From: Saccharomycopsis malanga
Taxonomy: Eukaryota > Ascomycota > Saccharomycetes > Ascoideales > Saccharomycopsidaceae
NCBI GenBank assembly: GCA_004014935.1
Contig: CP025324.1
Span: 1-64,000 of the forward strand
Direction of reading: 5' to 3'
Length of the DNA: 64,000 nt
Part shown: positions 29,200-39,412 of the stretch, one piece after another
Layout: every line of letters starts with the position of its first letter
Numbering within the stretch: the first letter of the stretch is position 1
The notes under the pieces: model-generated
Seen by the model: the letters and a program-made list of their open reading frames with translations, nothing else
Told to the model about the DNA's origin: nothing
Database searches by the model: none
Translations under genes and position numbers: made by a program

Positions 29200-29934
29200 A
29201 TGGTTCTTTCAGCAGTCCGTGTGAATGCACTCAAACAGCCAACCAAGTATGCTGTAATCTTTGTTCATGGGCTTGGTGATTCCGGAGCAGGCTGGTCGTT
29301 TTTAGCTGATGAGGCCAAAAAGGTATCTCAAACAGAGTCTTCTGAGTTTTATGGCAAGTTTAATAATGTAAGATTTATATTTCCAAATGCCCCTACCTGT
29401 CCTGTGACTGCCAATTACGGTGCTTCTATGCCTTCTTGGTTTGACATCTTTTCTTTTGGCAATCCAAGCGACACTCGTGAAGACACCAAAGGCTTTTTGC
29501 AGAGTGTAGCAACCATAAACAGTTTTATAGACGAATTGACCCAGGAATCCGGAATCCAGCCTGAAAATATCGTCTTAGGAGGCTTCTCCCAAGGCGCTGC
29601 CTTGTCATTGGCGTCTTCTGCCTTGTTGAACAAGAAAATAGGCGGAATCATCTCCTTGTCTGGTTTTTTGAGAGTCAAAGACGAAATCCTCAAAAAAGTT
29701 AAAGAGCGTAATGGTGCTGAAAACTTGGCAAATTTCAATACGCCAATATTGCATTGTCATGGTGATGTAGACCCTGTAATTGACTATCAATACGGCGTCC
29801 TTACCAAGGACTTTTTTAAACAGTCTTTACTGTATCCAAACTACAAATTTTTAAAATTCCGTGGCTTGGGCCATTCTGCCTCTCCTGAAGAACTCAATGA
29901 GGTGTTTAAATTCCTTGCGAAGGCATTCTCTTGA
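29200..29934 (+). CDS. Acyl-protein thioesterase 1
   Basis: The 244-residue alpha/beta hydrolase is of the APT1/lysophospholipase family (S. cerevisiae YLR118c/Tml25). It contains FVHGLGDSGAGW (21-32), PNAPTCPVTANYGASMPSWFD (62-82) and the nucleophile elbow GGFSQG with Ser130. The rest of the triad is Asp191 in HGDVDPVIDY and His225 in GLGHSASPEE. The family removes palmitate from cytosolic S-acylated proteins such as G-alpha and Ras. The frame is open 21 bp further upstream but has no ATG there, so the ATG at 29200 is the start. The gene is complete and of usual length. Confidence 0.93.
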   Translation: MVLSAVRVNALKQPTKYAVIFVHGLGDSGAGWSFLADEAKKVSQTESSEFYGKFNNVRFIFPNAPTCPVTANYGASMPSWFDIFSFGNPSDTREDTKGFLQSVATINSFIDELTQESGIQPENIVLGGFSQGAALSLASSALLNKKIGGIISLSGFLRVKDEILKKVKERNGAENLANFNTPILHCHGDVDPVIDYQYGVLTKDFFKQSLLYPNYKFLKFRGLGHSASPEELNEVFKFLAKAFS

Positions 29935-30053
29935 ATAGCGTGTTGTAGCTTTTTCTATAATATTATGTGACGTGTATTGATAATATATGGTAATTGCAGG
30001 GCGGAATGACAGCATTGAGCAGGCATATGATTTAATAAAAGACTATATAACTA

Positions 30054-30247
30054 TATGAGCCACGGTGTTGTATAACTCAGCGGCTAGTATTCTCGGAGAA
30101 GATAGAATATCCTACAGGCTCAAGGGTGAGTTGTTTATGAGGATATAATTGGCTTTTCCCCGCTGGGTTTTACCAAATCCCTTTAAACATGGCACCTATA
30201 TACGAAATTGATATGTGTTGAGCTCAAAATATAAGATTATCATTTTT
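30054..30247 (+). mobile_element. tRNA-headed SINE, short copy F
   Basis: The head ataactcagcggctag, then tctcggagaaga..., matches the other copies but is more diverged. It continues caagggtgag and passes directly to the 3' body (tgggttttaccaaatcc) and tail (tatacgaaattgatatgtg, then agctcaaaatataagatt). The B box and mid-body are missing at the same junction as in copy C. Clear flanking duplications were not found. The copy lies about 115 bp past the thioesterase stop. Confidence 0.65.
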
Positions 30248-30852
30248 ATAAGCATATTAATTAGTCTTGTCTTTACCCTCTGTTTCAAAAAGGCAAGCCT
30301 TGATAGTTTGATGCTTTGAATTGAGTACGTGGATTATGTGGAAATTCAGAAAACTAGTTGAAAGCTTCTTACTCTCTGTTTGTCAAGCTGTAATTTATTA
30401 TGTACCAGAAGCAAGCGTTCCGGTATGGAATAATACTAGTGGTAATGATAACAGTTGGAACAACATGGTAAGTCCATACTATGTGGTATTATTTTTTTTG
30501 CTTTTGCTCTGTACTATATAACATCTTTTTTATTATTATTTCTCTCTACTGCTCCATACATTTTTACATTCTTTTACAGTCTTTTACATCCTTGTTGATG
30601 TTGTCTAGAACTGACACTTGCTACCCTTTTGGGAAAATCATTTATCACATTAGATTGGTTGAATTTAACAATGTATATCAAAGAACTCAAGCGTTTTCTG
30701 ATTAAAATAGACTAATGTGTTTTTAAACCCACTCATTTTAATAAATAATCTTAGCCATTCCTGAACTATATAGCTAATAGTCACCGCACCACGACCAATA
30801 ATGAATAATGTGAACGGTACTTACCAATTTAGAATAACAATACAAACCATAG
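30248..30852. other. Intergenic region, no firm gene
   Basis: A 45-codon frame from the ATG at 30337 runs to a GTAAGT at 30471, which could be a first exon. No convincing branch site, acceptor or conserved second exon was found. Otherwise it is AT-rich DNA at the 3' end of the HIT gene. Confidence 0.4.
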
Positions 30853-31407
30853 TCAACTAGCAAACTTGCTCAAAGCTTCTCTCAACGAATCAGCTTCAGC
30901 CTTCATTACTTCTGGACTGCGAGGATGTCTTTCATCATCGTGAGGCACCCAGTCTACATCGTCAGTCTTTAATTTTTTGGACATTTTGCTCAACTCCTCT
31001 AATAAAAACTTTTTCTTCATGTCCTCGGCAAATTGGTCAATCTTGTCGTAAATTGCGTCACCGTAATTGTTGTTTCGATGTCTAGGAATAATGTGGGTGT
31101 GCAAGTGAGGCACAGACTGACCAGCATAAAAGCCGTCTTGGATTGCTATATTCAATGCGTCTGCCTTGTAATGTTCTCTAATAAACTTGCTTACCTTTTG
31201 TATGGTTATCATGTAATCAACAGATTCAGTTTCATTAAGATCATTCAATCTTTGAACTACTCGATTAGACACAACAAGAACATGGCCAGGTACAATGGGT
31301 TTCAAGTTTACCAATGCGAAACAATGTGTGGATTTAAAAAACACTTGATCATTCACTAAAAATTTGTAAAAATAGTAATCTTTTATTGGCATATTTCTAT
31401 CATCCAT
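30853..31407 (-). CDS. HNT2: HIT-family dinucleotide hydrolase (Hnt2/FHIT type)
   Basis: The 184-residue protein has the HIT core. Near the N terminus are FFKSTHCFALVNLKPIVPGHVLVVSNRVVQRL (about 23-54), typical of FHIT-like enzymes. The catalytic triad is in QSVPHLHTHIIPRH, with His101, His103 and His105. The C-terminal DWVPHDDERHPRSPEVM lies past the FHIT core. FHIT/Hnt2 enzymes split diadenosine tri- and tetraphosphates (Ap3A, Ap4A). The long loop after the triad is usual for FHIT. The start ATG is the first in frame. A tail-only SINE insertion sits 35-103 bp upstream of the start, in the promoter or leader. Confidence 0.88.
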   Translation of the reverse strand: MDDRNMPIKDYYFYKFLVNDQVFFKSTHCFALVNLKPIVPGHVLVVSNRVVQRLNDLNETESVDYMITIQKVSKFIREHYKADALNIAIQDGFYAGQSVPHLHTHIIPRHRNNNYGDAIYDKIDQFAEDMKKKFLLEELSKMSKKLKTDDVDWVPHDDERHPRSPEVMKAEADSLREALSKFAS

Positions 31408-31441
31408 GGCTTGTAACTAATTTTATTTAATATTGCTTGAC

Positions 31442-31510
31442 ATAATGCGCTATCAAAACGAAACCGATATTTACTGGGCTCGAAAAATAAGACATTATAA
31501 TGCGTTATCA
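31442..31510 (+). mobile_element. Tail-only SINE insertion G with 14-bp TSD
   Basis: A 41-bp insert (31456-31496) lies between ataatgcgctatca (31442-31455) and ataatgcgttatca (31497-31510), 13 of 14 identical. The insert reads acgaaaccgatatttactgg, then gctcgaaaaataaga. This is the last part of the SINE, with no head or body. It lies just upstream of the HIT-family gene. Confidence 0.75.
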
Positions 31511-31790
31511 ACTTTTTCAAACTACTACAGTGCGTTTTCCATTCTAGAATGTATATATACATCTATTACCGCCATAAATACATGGTTTTTTAGCTGGGAA
31601 ATTAAATGATCTCAATAACATTCTCATCTTTAAAAATTTTAATACAATAAAATCAAATTAATTATAATTTTCAGCTTAATTGGAAATTCCACACTTTCCA
31701 TTTATGCAGCCGAGTGCGCTTAGTACCAACTAGAAGATAAGATTATCAGAGATAATCCTGGGAAACCTCTTTTAATGACAAAGTTATAAG

Positions 31791-31802
31791 ATGGCAAGAT
31801 GA
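31791..31802 (+). promoter_or_regulatory. Three-codon uORF overlapping the start codon
   Basis: ATG GCA AGA TGA ends with its TGA overlapping the main ATG (ATGA). A ribosome starting at the first ATG would finish one base past the start of the main frame. This is the geometry used in termination-reinitiation, or it would force leaky scanning. Confidence 0.6.
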
Positions 31803-34681
31803 GTTTGAAGAGGTCGTTAAGTAATGCTGGTTCTTCTGAGATGTCGCAAGACGGGTCCGATTTTGCTAAAAAATGGAGACAAATTCGGGCATGTGCTCGT
31901 TGTCATAGATTGAAGATGAAATGTGCCTATGATGATCCTTCTTTCACTTCTTGCAAAAGATGTTTCGCTGCTGGTGTGCCTTGTTCTCCGGATTTCGATC
32001 CCACGAGTAAATTCAAAATATCGCGTCCTCGGAAGAAGCCCAAATCAGTGAATATTCCCGAGTTCAAACAGCTTTCTGCCTATATCAATCGGTTGCAATC
32101 CACCAATAATATCATGGATCTATCTACCAAGAATAACAAGACTTCTAGCCAGACAAAGACCCTGGTTCATGATGATATTGGCGGCTTAAGGAACGTTAAG
32201 CTTCAATTGAATAATTATATATCACAAATTGATAATTTGATAAATCAAAAAGAATTATTACTTCGACATATGGATTCGTCTGCTGACAATGATGAAGGTC
32301 TGGACCCAAATGTTGAGTCTGACCCTCCTACAGGCACCAGTACTCCACCCAGTGGAGCTGATTCTGTACTGTTTGTAGTGCCCTCTGGGATAATAAACCA
32401 TCAGAATTTGCCTATTATTCCATTTGACAAAAATTTGATACAAGAAATTATCAAATTGAATTATTTATCCCACGAAATAGTGGCTAAAAAATACGACTAT
32501 TTCAAAAAGAATTTATTGGTGTATTGGCCGGCTATCAAGGTTCCTGATTTCTATACAGTGGAATATTTGATCCGTAATAAGCCTCTATTGTTGCTTACGT
32601 TTATCGTCAACGCATGTGTCACGTCAAATGACATGACTTTATACAATATTCTTTCATACTATTTGGACATCAACTTAGCTCATAAAGTGTTCATCAAAGG
32701 AAATCTAAGCGTAGACATCATACAATCCTACTTGGCTCTTTCTATATGGAATCCTCCGCCTAAGAAATGGGGAACTTTCAAACATCAATTACATTTATTG
32801 ACTAGTTTAAATTTAAGCTTAGTAGTGGATCTAGCCTCCAGATGTGAACGAATAGTGCTAGGAACAGAACAGACAGAAACAGACACTTTCGAGAACGAAG
32901 ATTTGATTAGATTATACTTAATGATATATTCTTCCTGTGGATCTTTAGGCCTCAGTTTGCCAAAGTTCAAATCTGTTGCATGGTCTGCAACTCATGAGCT
33001 ATCATGTAGCTATTTGAATGCCAAATTTATGGGAGAAGAAGCTGTCAACGGCCTCGATAGGAGTGATATCTTCATATATTACATGTCTAAATTGATTTGT
33101 ATAGGGCAGGAAATGACCAATAAATTGGACAAGTTAGCATTTGAAAATGAAAATCAACATGATAAAACCCTTTCAGATTTTATAAAAGAGTATGAAGAGA
33201 GATTGTTGAAACTTATGCTCAATTATAGGCTCACTGATCCCAATTCTCAGTCTTTCGAAAACCCTCTTGTTGGTTTAACGTACCAACAAATATTAATGTC
33301 CATGTATGATCTTTTGATCTACCGTAACTTGTCATCTCAGATGATTTTTTTCTTAAGTAACGCTTTCAATCGCAAATTGAGAAATAAGGAAACTGACAAG
33401 TCGTATAAGCTATATAAGCTTTCCATCAATGTATTGGAAAAACTAGTAGTCGTTTGTCGAAAATTAATTGATACATTTTTGGCATTGACTGACAAAACCT
33501 TGAATATTCCGACGTTTTTCAATTATCGCCCCTTTAATGCTTTGATAAGTTTGGTCAAGGCAAAAATCTTGATAAAATCACTTATTTTCGAGTTTCAAAG
33601 CAAATCATCCAAACAGGTCATAGATGAATCTACGGATGGTGAATTGATAAATCAGGAATTAATTTCTGATGTTTCTAATTTAGACTTCAATTTGAAAAGT
33701 TTTTTTAACCATTTTTACAAAAAATACGAAGACTACGCCAAACAATCCACCACTTTTGAAAAAATGTTTGTCATTTTGAAGAAAATGAAAAAACTTATAA
33801 GGTTGGTTGACTCAGTATTAACTAAGAAAAAACCAAAAAAGTTCACGGGTCCAAATGAAGATAATATTTTGCCTAAAGAAGAAATAATCGCAGGTTTCGC
33901 GTTCACAGACAACAACTCCATAAATAACAACGTGAACCAAGAACGTAAGCTCTCTATAACCTCTAATCTTGCAAATAGTAACTTGTTGAATTTGCTATAT
34001 GAGTTGGGAAAGGAAAAAGCTGTAGAGAATATTGAATTATTTGAGTTGAATGAAGATGTAAAGAAACGAAATAAAAAACAAGCTAAAAACAGAAAAGATG
34101 AGAATCAAATAATATTTGCTAGCGAACAAACAGAGCCCTCAGATCAGCTACCACTATCTTTACCTGTTAATGCCTCTCCATCTGAACAACAAATGAATTC
34201 TTTTTTCAAGGAACTCTTCTCCAATAATGTCTTTTCCGATATTATTAATGATGCTTCTTTTGAAAACTTGCTGCCTTTCTCTCCCACTTTCACTGGCGTT
34301 CCTGACACCTCCATCATGGAAACTCCTTCTAATGCCGCCATAAACACCGAGGAATTGACGTCTCTACCAGTGGTTGGCAGTACTAGTGACCACACTATTA
34401 ATGATATAACCATAGAAGGCATCGGACCCCTAAATAAGCATGATACCAATCTATTACATCAAGGAGGTATAATCAACCAATTTCTTTCAGAGCCGTCAGG
34501 AGACCTTTTGAACTTCTATAGTAACTCATCAAATATAAACCCCGAACTGGTGACTGCTCAAAGACTTCAAAATGCAGACAGCCGTTCTAGTACTATCGAC
34601 GATTATCATAACGACTTTTGGATGAATAAGGGAAATTTGGAAGAGGATAATCTTGACCTGTTTACTTTTGGCTTGCAATAA
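31799..34681 (+). CDS. Zn2Cys6 transcription factor
   Basis: The 960-residue protein carries a zinc cluster near its N terminus (about 36-68): CARCHRLKMKC, then CKRC and GVPC, giving C-x2-C-x6-C-x9-C-x2-C-x6-C. A basic linker (SRPRKKPKS) and a possible coiled coil (NYISQIDNLINQKELLLRHM) follow. A middle homology region of about 450 residues is rich in Leu and Ile helices. The C terminus is acidic, Asn/Ser/Thr-rich and ends NLDLFTFGLQ, an activation-domain-like tail. The ARCHRLKMKC cluster with nine-residue loop resembles War1/Leu3-type factors, but I cannot name an ortholog. Translation is probably modulated by the overlapping minimal uORF. Confidence 0.85.
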   Translation: MSLKRSLSNAGSSEMSQDGSDFAKKWRQIRACARCHRLKMKCAYDDPSFTSCKRCFAAGVPCSPDFDPTSKFKISRPRKKPKSVNIPEFKQLSAYINRLQSTNNIMDLSTKNNKTSSQTKTLVHDDIGGLRNVKLQLNNYISQIDNLINQKELLLRHMDSSADNDEGLDPNVESDPPTGTSTPPSGADSVLFVVPSGIINHQNLPIIPFDKNLIQEIIKLNYLSHEIVAKKYDYFKKNLLVYWPAIKVPDFYTVEYLIRNKPLLLLTFIVNACVTSNDMTLYNILSYYLDINLAHKVFIKGNLSVDIIQSYLALSIWNPPPKKWGTFKHQLHLLTSLNLSLVVDLASRCERIVLGTEQTETDTFENEDLIRLYLMIYSSCGSLGLSLPKFKSVAWSATHELSCSYLNAKFMGEEAVNGLDRSDIFIYYMSKLICIGQEMTNKLDKLAFENENQHDKTLSDFIKEYEERLLKLMLNYRLTDPNSQSFENPLVGLTYQQILMSMYDLLIYRNLSSQMIFFLSNAFNRKLRNKETDKSYKLYKLSINVLEKLVVVCRKLIDTFLALTDKTLNIPTFFNYRPFNALISLVKAKILIKSLIFEFQSKSSKQVIDESTDGELINQELISDVSNLDFNLKSFFNHFYKKYEDYAKQSTTFEKMFVILKKMKKLIRLVDSVLTKKKPKKFTGPNEDNILPKEEIIAGFAFTDNNSINNNVNQERKLSITSNLANSNLLNLLYELGKEKAVENIELFELNEDVKKRNKKQAKNRKDENQIIFASEQTEPSDQLPLSLPVNASPSEQQMNSFFKELFSNNVFSDIINDASFENLLPFSPTFTGVPDTSIMETPSNAAINTEELTSLPVVGSTSDHTINDITIEGIGPLNKHDTNLLHQGGIINQFLSEPSGDLLNFYSNSSNINPELVTAQRLQNADSRSSTIDDYHNDFWMNKGNLEEDNLDLFTFGLQ

Positions 34682-35135
34682 CTATTTGGTGTATACTACT
34701 TGTGTTTAAAAGATCAACTTGTCAGTAATAATTATGCTGTAGTCATTATGCTTTATTTACTAATTGACGGTTCGGAAACATAGCAGCGTAGTACAACTTA
34801 TCCAGTGGACACATTCCAGACAAAAATTTAATACTAACTGAAAAAGCTTATGACGTTACTTTTTGCAAATTTCTGAAAGAAGACGTAAATTTTGGTTAAT
34901 ACTAACCGTGAAACTTCTTTATTTCCAGACCAATTGAAATCAGCGACCAATTACGTGCTATAAATAAGATGGCTTAAAAAACCGTCTTTTAAACTTTAGC
35001 CAGATGAATTGCAATTTTGAAAAAACAAAAAAAAAAAAAAAAGAATAGGAAAAAGTGTGATAACAACCGAAACTTGATGAGAAGGGAAAAATCAAATAAA
35101 CTTTGTTTCAACGTGCAAAGAGACTTACAAAAGCT
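34682..35135. other. Intergenic region between convergent genes
   Basis: No gene is seen. It includes a long A-rich run (about 35018-35042, on the plus strand) near the 3' end of the small secreted-protein gene. Confidence 0.5.
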
Positions 35136-35624
35136 TCAGGAAAACATTCCTCCTGAAGACTTAGGCATATCAAGTTCAAACATACTCTTTCCTTTCCGTT
35201 CAAACTTCTTTTTATTGTAATTCCATTTATCATAGGATACAGTATATTTCATTATGGTCATATCCACAATGTGTCTTTTATAATAAAATATATTCCCGTT
35301 GCATTCTAAGTACTTTCTGCCGAGAGCAGTGAATGGAATTCCTTTGCTTGCGTAGAATTCCTGGTTATGCTGTCCAGGCTTTAGTTTAAATAGTTTGCCG
35401 AGCATATCTGAGTACTTTTGTAGATTATATGTGCTTGAATCCATACAGAGCTTGAACTCCGGCGAGCTCATTGCAAGTTTGTACGATTCTTGCCGATAAT
35501 CATCTTGGGATATAACTTTTTGTGAGGTAATAAGACTAAACGGATTAAACATGTGTCCCTGGATAGAGGCAGAAAGACATAGTCCTACCTGAAGAAATAA
35601 TATCCATAATGTTATGCTTTTCAT
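35136..35624 (-). CDS. Small predicted secreted protein, unrecognised
   Basis: The 162-residue product begins MKSITLWILFLQVGLCLSAS, a clear signal peptide with likely cleavage after the Ser/Ala region. The mature part has only a few cysteines (in FKLCMDSS and YLECNGN), is basic toward the C terminus (WNYNKKKFERKGK) and has no membrane anchor or Ser/Thr-rich stalk. I do not recognise the family. The in-frame extension to 35672 has no ATG. Secretion is inferred from the N terminus, and the function is unknown. Confidence 0.6.
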   Translation of the reverse strand: MKSITLWILFLQVGLCLSASIQGHMFNPFSLITSQKVISQDDYRQESYKLAMSSPEFKLCMDSSTYNLQKYSDMLGKLFKLKPGQHNQEFYASKGIPFTALGRKYLECNGNIFYYKRHIVDMTIMKYTVSYDKWNYNKKKFERKGKSMFELDMPKSSGGMFS

Positions 35625-36683
35625 GTTTAAATTTAAGGAGTTTTTTATTTTTTTGTTTGGAAAATGTATCAAATTATAATAGTTTTCAAAAGAGAAATAA
35701 AAAACTCCAGAACTATTGGAATTAGCCTGGAAACATATATTTATTTATTATTTGTCAACTACTTTACAAATATACCTACACAAGTTGAAATAAAATGGCC
35801 GAGCACTCAAGAGAATGGCTATATTTTACACACAAAGAGCTACAATATCCTTTAGCCTTTTCTGTCTTGTCAAAAGTTATCCTCCATTGTGGATAAGCAG
35901 TTGACATCCGTACGCCTTTAATGATTGCCTTAAATCCATTATTGTCTAAAAATTTTAGGCTGAACGTGTGAGGAATGTTCGCTAAAAAAGGTACTCATGC
36001 ACACAAGGAGAGCCAAGCAGCAACGCCATACTAAACACTTTGAATTTAGTTAACCTTTCAACTACTGGGGGGCTGTACCTCTAACAAGGCATCAGATTAT
36101 TTGGCTTGTCGAAGGATTTACCAATATGTAATGTCCACATCGACATGTATAATCATGCAACTAAATGTATTCTGGTGCGCATATCATAACATCTATTTAT
36201 GGAGCCCTCCATACTGTATCCGGGTGATGCCGTGCAGATGCGCTTAACGCATCTTCCATCATCGGCAACCCTCCCAGATTGGTGATTTTCAACATTTTCG
36301 AGAGACCCAAGTAGTGGTAACTATACTAAATTGGTTGTTTTCGCAGTCTTATCTGGGCGATTTTTATGTGAGCTTTATCTGGTGGAAATAAAAAGCTGAT
36401 GAATATAAAGGATACTTTTTGTTGGTGAAAAGTGATCTCTGGTATTATTATTGTTATCTTTCCAGGTTGAATATTAATCTTAATCGGAGACTCATTGAAG
36501 CAAAGTGGGTGCAAATAATCAGTTATTACTGAACGCTGTAGCCTCAAAAAATTAATGGTATAGTAATATTTATTGTTGCTGATTGGCTGCAGTTTTTATT
36601 TGAATTTTCAAGTCGCCTATAAAACCAGATTTATTAGGATTTGAAGGCTGATTTTGCAAAAACTCGATTTAGCCATTTTAATC
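35625..36683. other. Divergent intergenic region upstream of JHD2
   Basis: About 1.06 kb shared by the secreted-protein gene and JHD2. No gene is supported; the 73-codon frame at 36326-36547 has no recognisable feature. No repeat or RNA gene was found. Confidence 0.5.
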
Positions 36684-39146
36684 ATGGTAATATCTCCTTT
36701 GAAGCAAGGTCTAGAACCCGTGCCAACAGTTTATCCTACTGAGGATGAGTTTAATGACCCAATAGTTTTTCTATCGTCTCCAAAGATCCAAAGTTTGGGA
36801 GAAAAGTATGGCATGATCAAGATAAAGCCGCCTAGTTCATGGCAACCTCCTTTTTCTATTGATGAAAGTACATTTCGGTTCAAGCCCCGTGTGCAACAAT
36901 TAAGTGAACTTGGGCTTCTTAACCGAGTGAGAACAACGTTCAAAGATGGGTTTCTCAACTTTATGAAGATGAAAAAAGGAATGATTCCGAAGACTTTATT
37001 TATAATGCTTAAGAGTAAGGAGAAAATGTATTACTATGATCTTTTTTCGAAAATAAACCACTTCATCTCCAACAACTTGGATACTATTGACAAGCGACGT
37101 CGACAAAATGATGGAAATGGCCGAAATACTGTTTATGATGAAGTCAGATATTATCCAGAAATATGGAAACAATTGAACTCCCATTATAAATTGAGCAGCA
37201 ATTCCACAGAGATCTTAGAGTTCTATAACAACTACATGAAAGAGTATTGTATTTTTTTAGCGAAAAAATACAATACCAAAATAGCTGGCCACACTTATCA
37301 ATTTAATCATAATCCATATAATGATAGTGAGGACGGAAAATTGGAAGACAATGAAGAGGAGGAGGAAGAAGAAGAGGAAGAATGGTGCCATGTGTGTGGC
37401 GAAGACTCTGATGAGAAACATATATTGCTTTGCGATGAATGTAACAAAGGATACCATACATATTGTTTGACACCACAGTTGACTAGTGTGCCGGAAGGCG
37501 ATTGGTTCTGCGATGATTGTTTGGTAGGAACAGGAGAATACGGATTTGTTACTAGTGATATTTCTTATTCATTGAGTGAATTTCAAGAGCTTAATGAGAC
37601 ATTCAGAACAAAATATTTCGCAAGTTTACTATCCAAAGACAAAGAAAAGTTGCATAGATTATCCAAAACGTATTTGAACTCTCCCAAAGATGAAGAGGAA
37701 TATGTGGATTTTCTTGAGCAGGAATTTTGGGAGAATCTTGTACACAACGAACAATCCAACATCAAAGTTAATTATGGTGCTGACATACACAATTTGAAAC
37801 CAGGTCAGATCAGTGGCTTTCCTATGAATTATCCATTCAAAGAGGAAAAGAAAAACGATTTTTATATAAACCATCCTTTCAATCTTACCAAGCTTCCGTT
37901 TGCTCGTGGGTCTTTGTTGAACCATCTCAATGAAAGAATCAGTGGAATGACTATTCCTTGGCTATACATAGGGTCTTTGTTCTCTACTTTCTGCTGGCAT
38001 TTAGAAGACCATTACATGCTTTCGGCTAATTATTGCCATCTAGGTGATATGAAAAAGTGGTACTGTATCCCTGAGTCAAATTGTCATCAATTTGAAGTTG
38101 TCATGAAAGAGTTGGCCCCAGATTTATTTATGCGCCAACCTGATTTGCTACATCAACTTGTAACCTTATTATCTCCTGCGGACATTATCAAACATGGTGT
38201 GAAGTGTTATTACGCTAATCAGAAACCAGGAGAGTTCATCATCACTTTCCCTAAATGCTATCATGCTGGTTTCAATTGTGGATTCAATGTAAACGAAGCT
38301 GTAAACTTCACCAACAACGAATGGCTCAAGTTTGGTGTTAATGCTTTGGATGATTATAAACTTGTCAAGAAACCGCCTGTATTTAATCAAGTACAGCTAT
38401 GTTACAGTATCTTGCATCATTTTTTGAATGAATCTTTAATAGCTTCCAAAGAGTCATATAAATTAGTTTGTGCTGACAAATCCATAAAAGAATCGGATTA
38501 CAACTTGATAATAATGTGTATTGCTTATTTAGAGAAAAACGCCAAAGAGTTGACCTCAAGCATCTCTCGTCTTCAAAGCAAGTTCAAAAATTTCAAACAA
38601 GAAACACAGGATATTAATGTATCTGAAAACACTTTTGATATAAATAATATCAAAAACTTGGACAAATTTTATAATGATTCTGCTGCTCACGAAGCCTCTA
38701 AGGACGAAGATCATGACATTTTATGCTCCCGTTGCCAAGAACTCTGCTCCATGTCGTGGATCGAAGTCTATAATAAAAAAAAAATTGTACCCCCTGTAAA
38801 ACAGGAAGACTCTTATTTCAGCCCCAAGAAGGAACATAGTAACTCTTTTTATGATATGACAACAAGTCTACCAACGCCAGAACCTTCTCCTGAAGGCCGC
38901 AAACGTAGTGCAAATTCAGTTTTCATTCAGAGGAAACGGAAAGCTTCTACTTCAGCTCCGGAGGTTCAGATTGTGAAGGAAAATATACAACACTATTGTA
39001 TAAATGATTTTGTTACTGAATTTGCACAGAAAGGCTTGAAAAGGAATAGAGACTTCAAGTTGTGGATTAAGTTTGGAGAAGCTACCATCGAAAGTGTTGT
39101 TGCGAACTCCAAACTTCGGTTGAGTACATTGAACATACGCCACTAA
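36684..39146 (+). CDS. JHD2: JmjC histone H3K4 demethylase (KDM5/Jhd2)
   Basis: The 820-residue protein has the Jhd2 order. JmjN comes first (VPTVYPTEDEFNDPIVFL, about 13-50), followed by an acidic run and a PHD finger (WCHVCGEDSDEKHILLCDEC...WFCDDC, about 234-280). The JmjC core spans about 390-560. The Fe(II) ligands are visible: His439 and Glu441 in CWHLEDHY, and His527 in CYHAGFNCGFN. A C-terminal zinc-binding stretch (CSRCQELC) follows. The enzyme removes methyl groups from H3K4me3 using 2-oxoglutarate. The start is the first ATG of the frame. I found no in-frame CTG in 820 codons. Confidence 0.95.
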   Translation: MVISPLKQGLEPVPTVYPTEDEFNDPIVFLSSPKIQSLGEKYGMIKIKPPSSWQPPFSIDESTFRFKPRVQQLSELGLLNRVRTTFKDGFLNFMKMKKGMIPKTLFIMLKSKEKMYYYDLFSKINHFISNNLDTIDKRRRQNDGNGRNTVYDEVRYYPEIWKQLNSHYKLSSNSTEILEFYNNYMKEYCIFLAKKYNTKIAGHTYQFNHNPYNDSEDGKLEDNEEEEEEEEEEWCHVCGEDSDEKHILLCDECNKGYHTYCLTPQLTSVPEGDWFCDDCLVGTGEYGFVTSDISYSLSEFQELNETFRTKYFASLLSKDKEKLHRLSKTYLNSPKDEEEYVDFLEQEFWENLVHNEQSNIKVNYGADIHNLKPGQISGFPMNYPFKEEKKNDFYINHPFNLTKLPFARGSLLNHLNERISGMTIPWLYIGSLFSTFCWHLEDHYMLSANYCHLGDMKKWYCIPESNCHQFEVVMKELAPDLFMRQPDLLHQLVTLLSPADIIKHGVKCYYANQKPGEFIITFPKCYHAGFNCGFNVNEAVNFTNNEWLKFGVNALDDYKLVKKPPVFNQVQLCYSILHHFLNESLIASKESYKLVCADKSIKESDYNLIIMCIAYLEKNAKELTSSISRLQSKFKNFKQETQDINVSENTFDINNIKNLDKFYNDSAAHEASKDEDHDILCSRCQELCSMSWIEVYNKKKIVPPVKQEDSYFSPKKEHSNSFYDMTTSLPTPEPSPEGRKRSANSVFIQRKRKASTSAPEVQIVKENIQHYCINDFVTEFAQKGLKRNRDFKLWIKFGEATIESVVANSKLRLSTLNIRH

Positions 39147-39307
39147 ATAATGCTTCTTGAATTTACGAACTTGCAACGAAATTGTATATATTCTTCAAAG
39201 GCTGATATTTGTAAGGGTTGTGTACCATCTTTCAAAGGGAGTTGGACCGTAAGGTGGATGAGTAAAAGGGCTTTCTTTAGGATTCTCTCCCTATCCGGTG
39301 GTACATC

Positions 39308-39412
39308 CAGTGTTATTGATAATGATTGTAGTTATATTAATAATAATGGTTGAAATAGTACTCATATAATCACAGTGTATATTAGTTTCGTTATACAGTG
39401 TCATTGTTAACG
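39308..39412 (-). mobile_element. Diverged tail-only SINE insertion H
   Basis: Direct repeats cagtgttattgataatg (39308-39324) and cagtgtcattgttaacg (39396-39412) match at 14 of 17 positions. Between them, the minus strand reads tataacgaaactaatataca and ends in ATTATTATTAATATAAC, echoing the family's tail (cgaaactgatatgtac, then ATT triplets). The sequence between core and triplets is diverged, so the copy is old. It lies about 160 bp past the JHD2 stop. Confidence 0.5.

Noticed and set aside
30337-30520. Possible first exon ending at GTAAGT
   Set aside because: No TACTAAC-like branch or sensible second exon was found in the next 400 bp.
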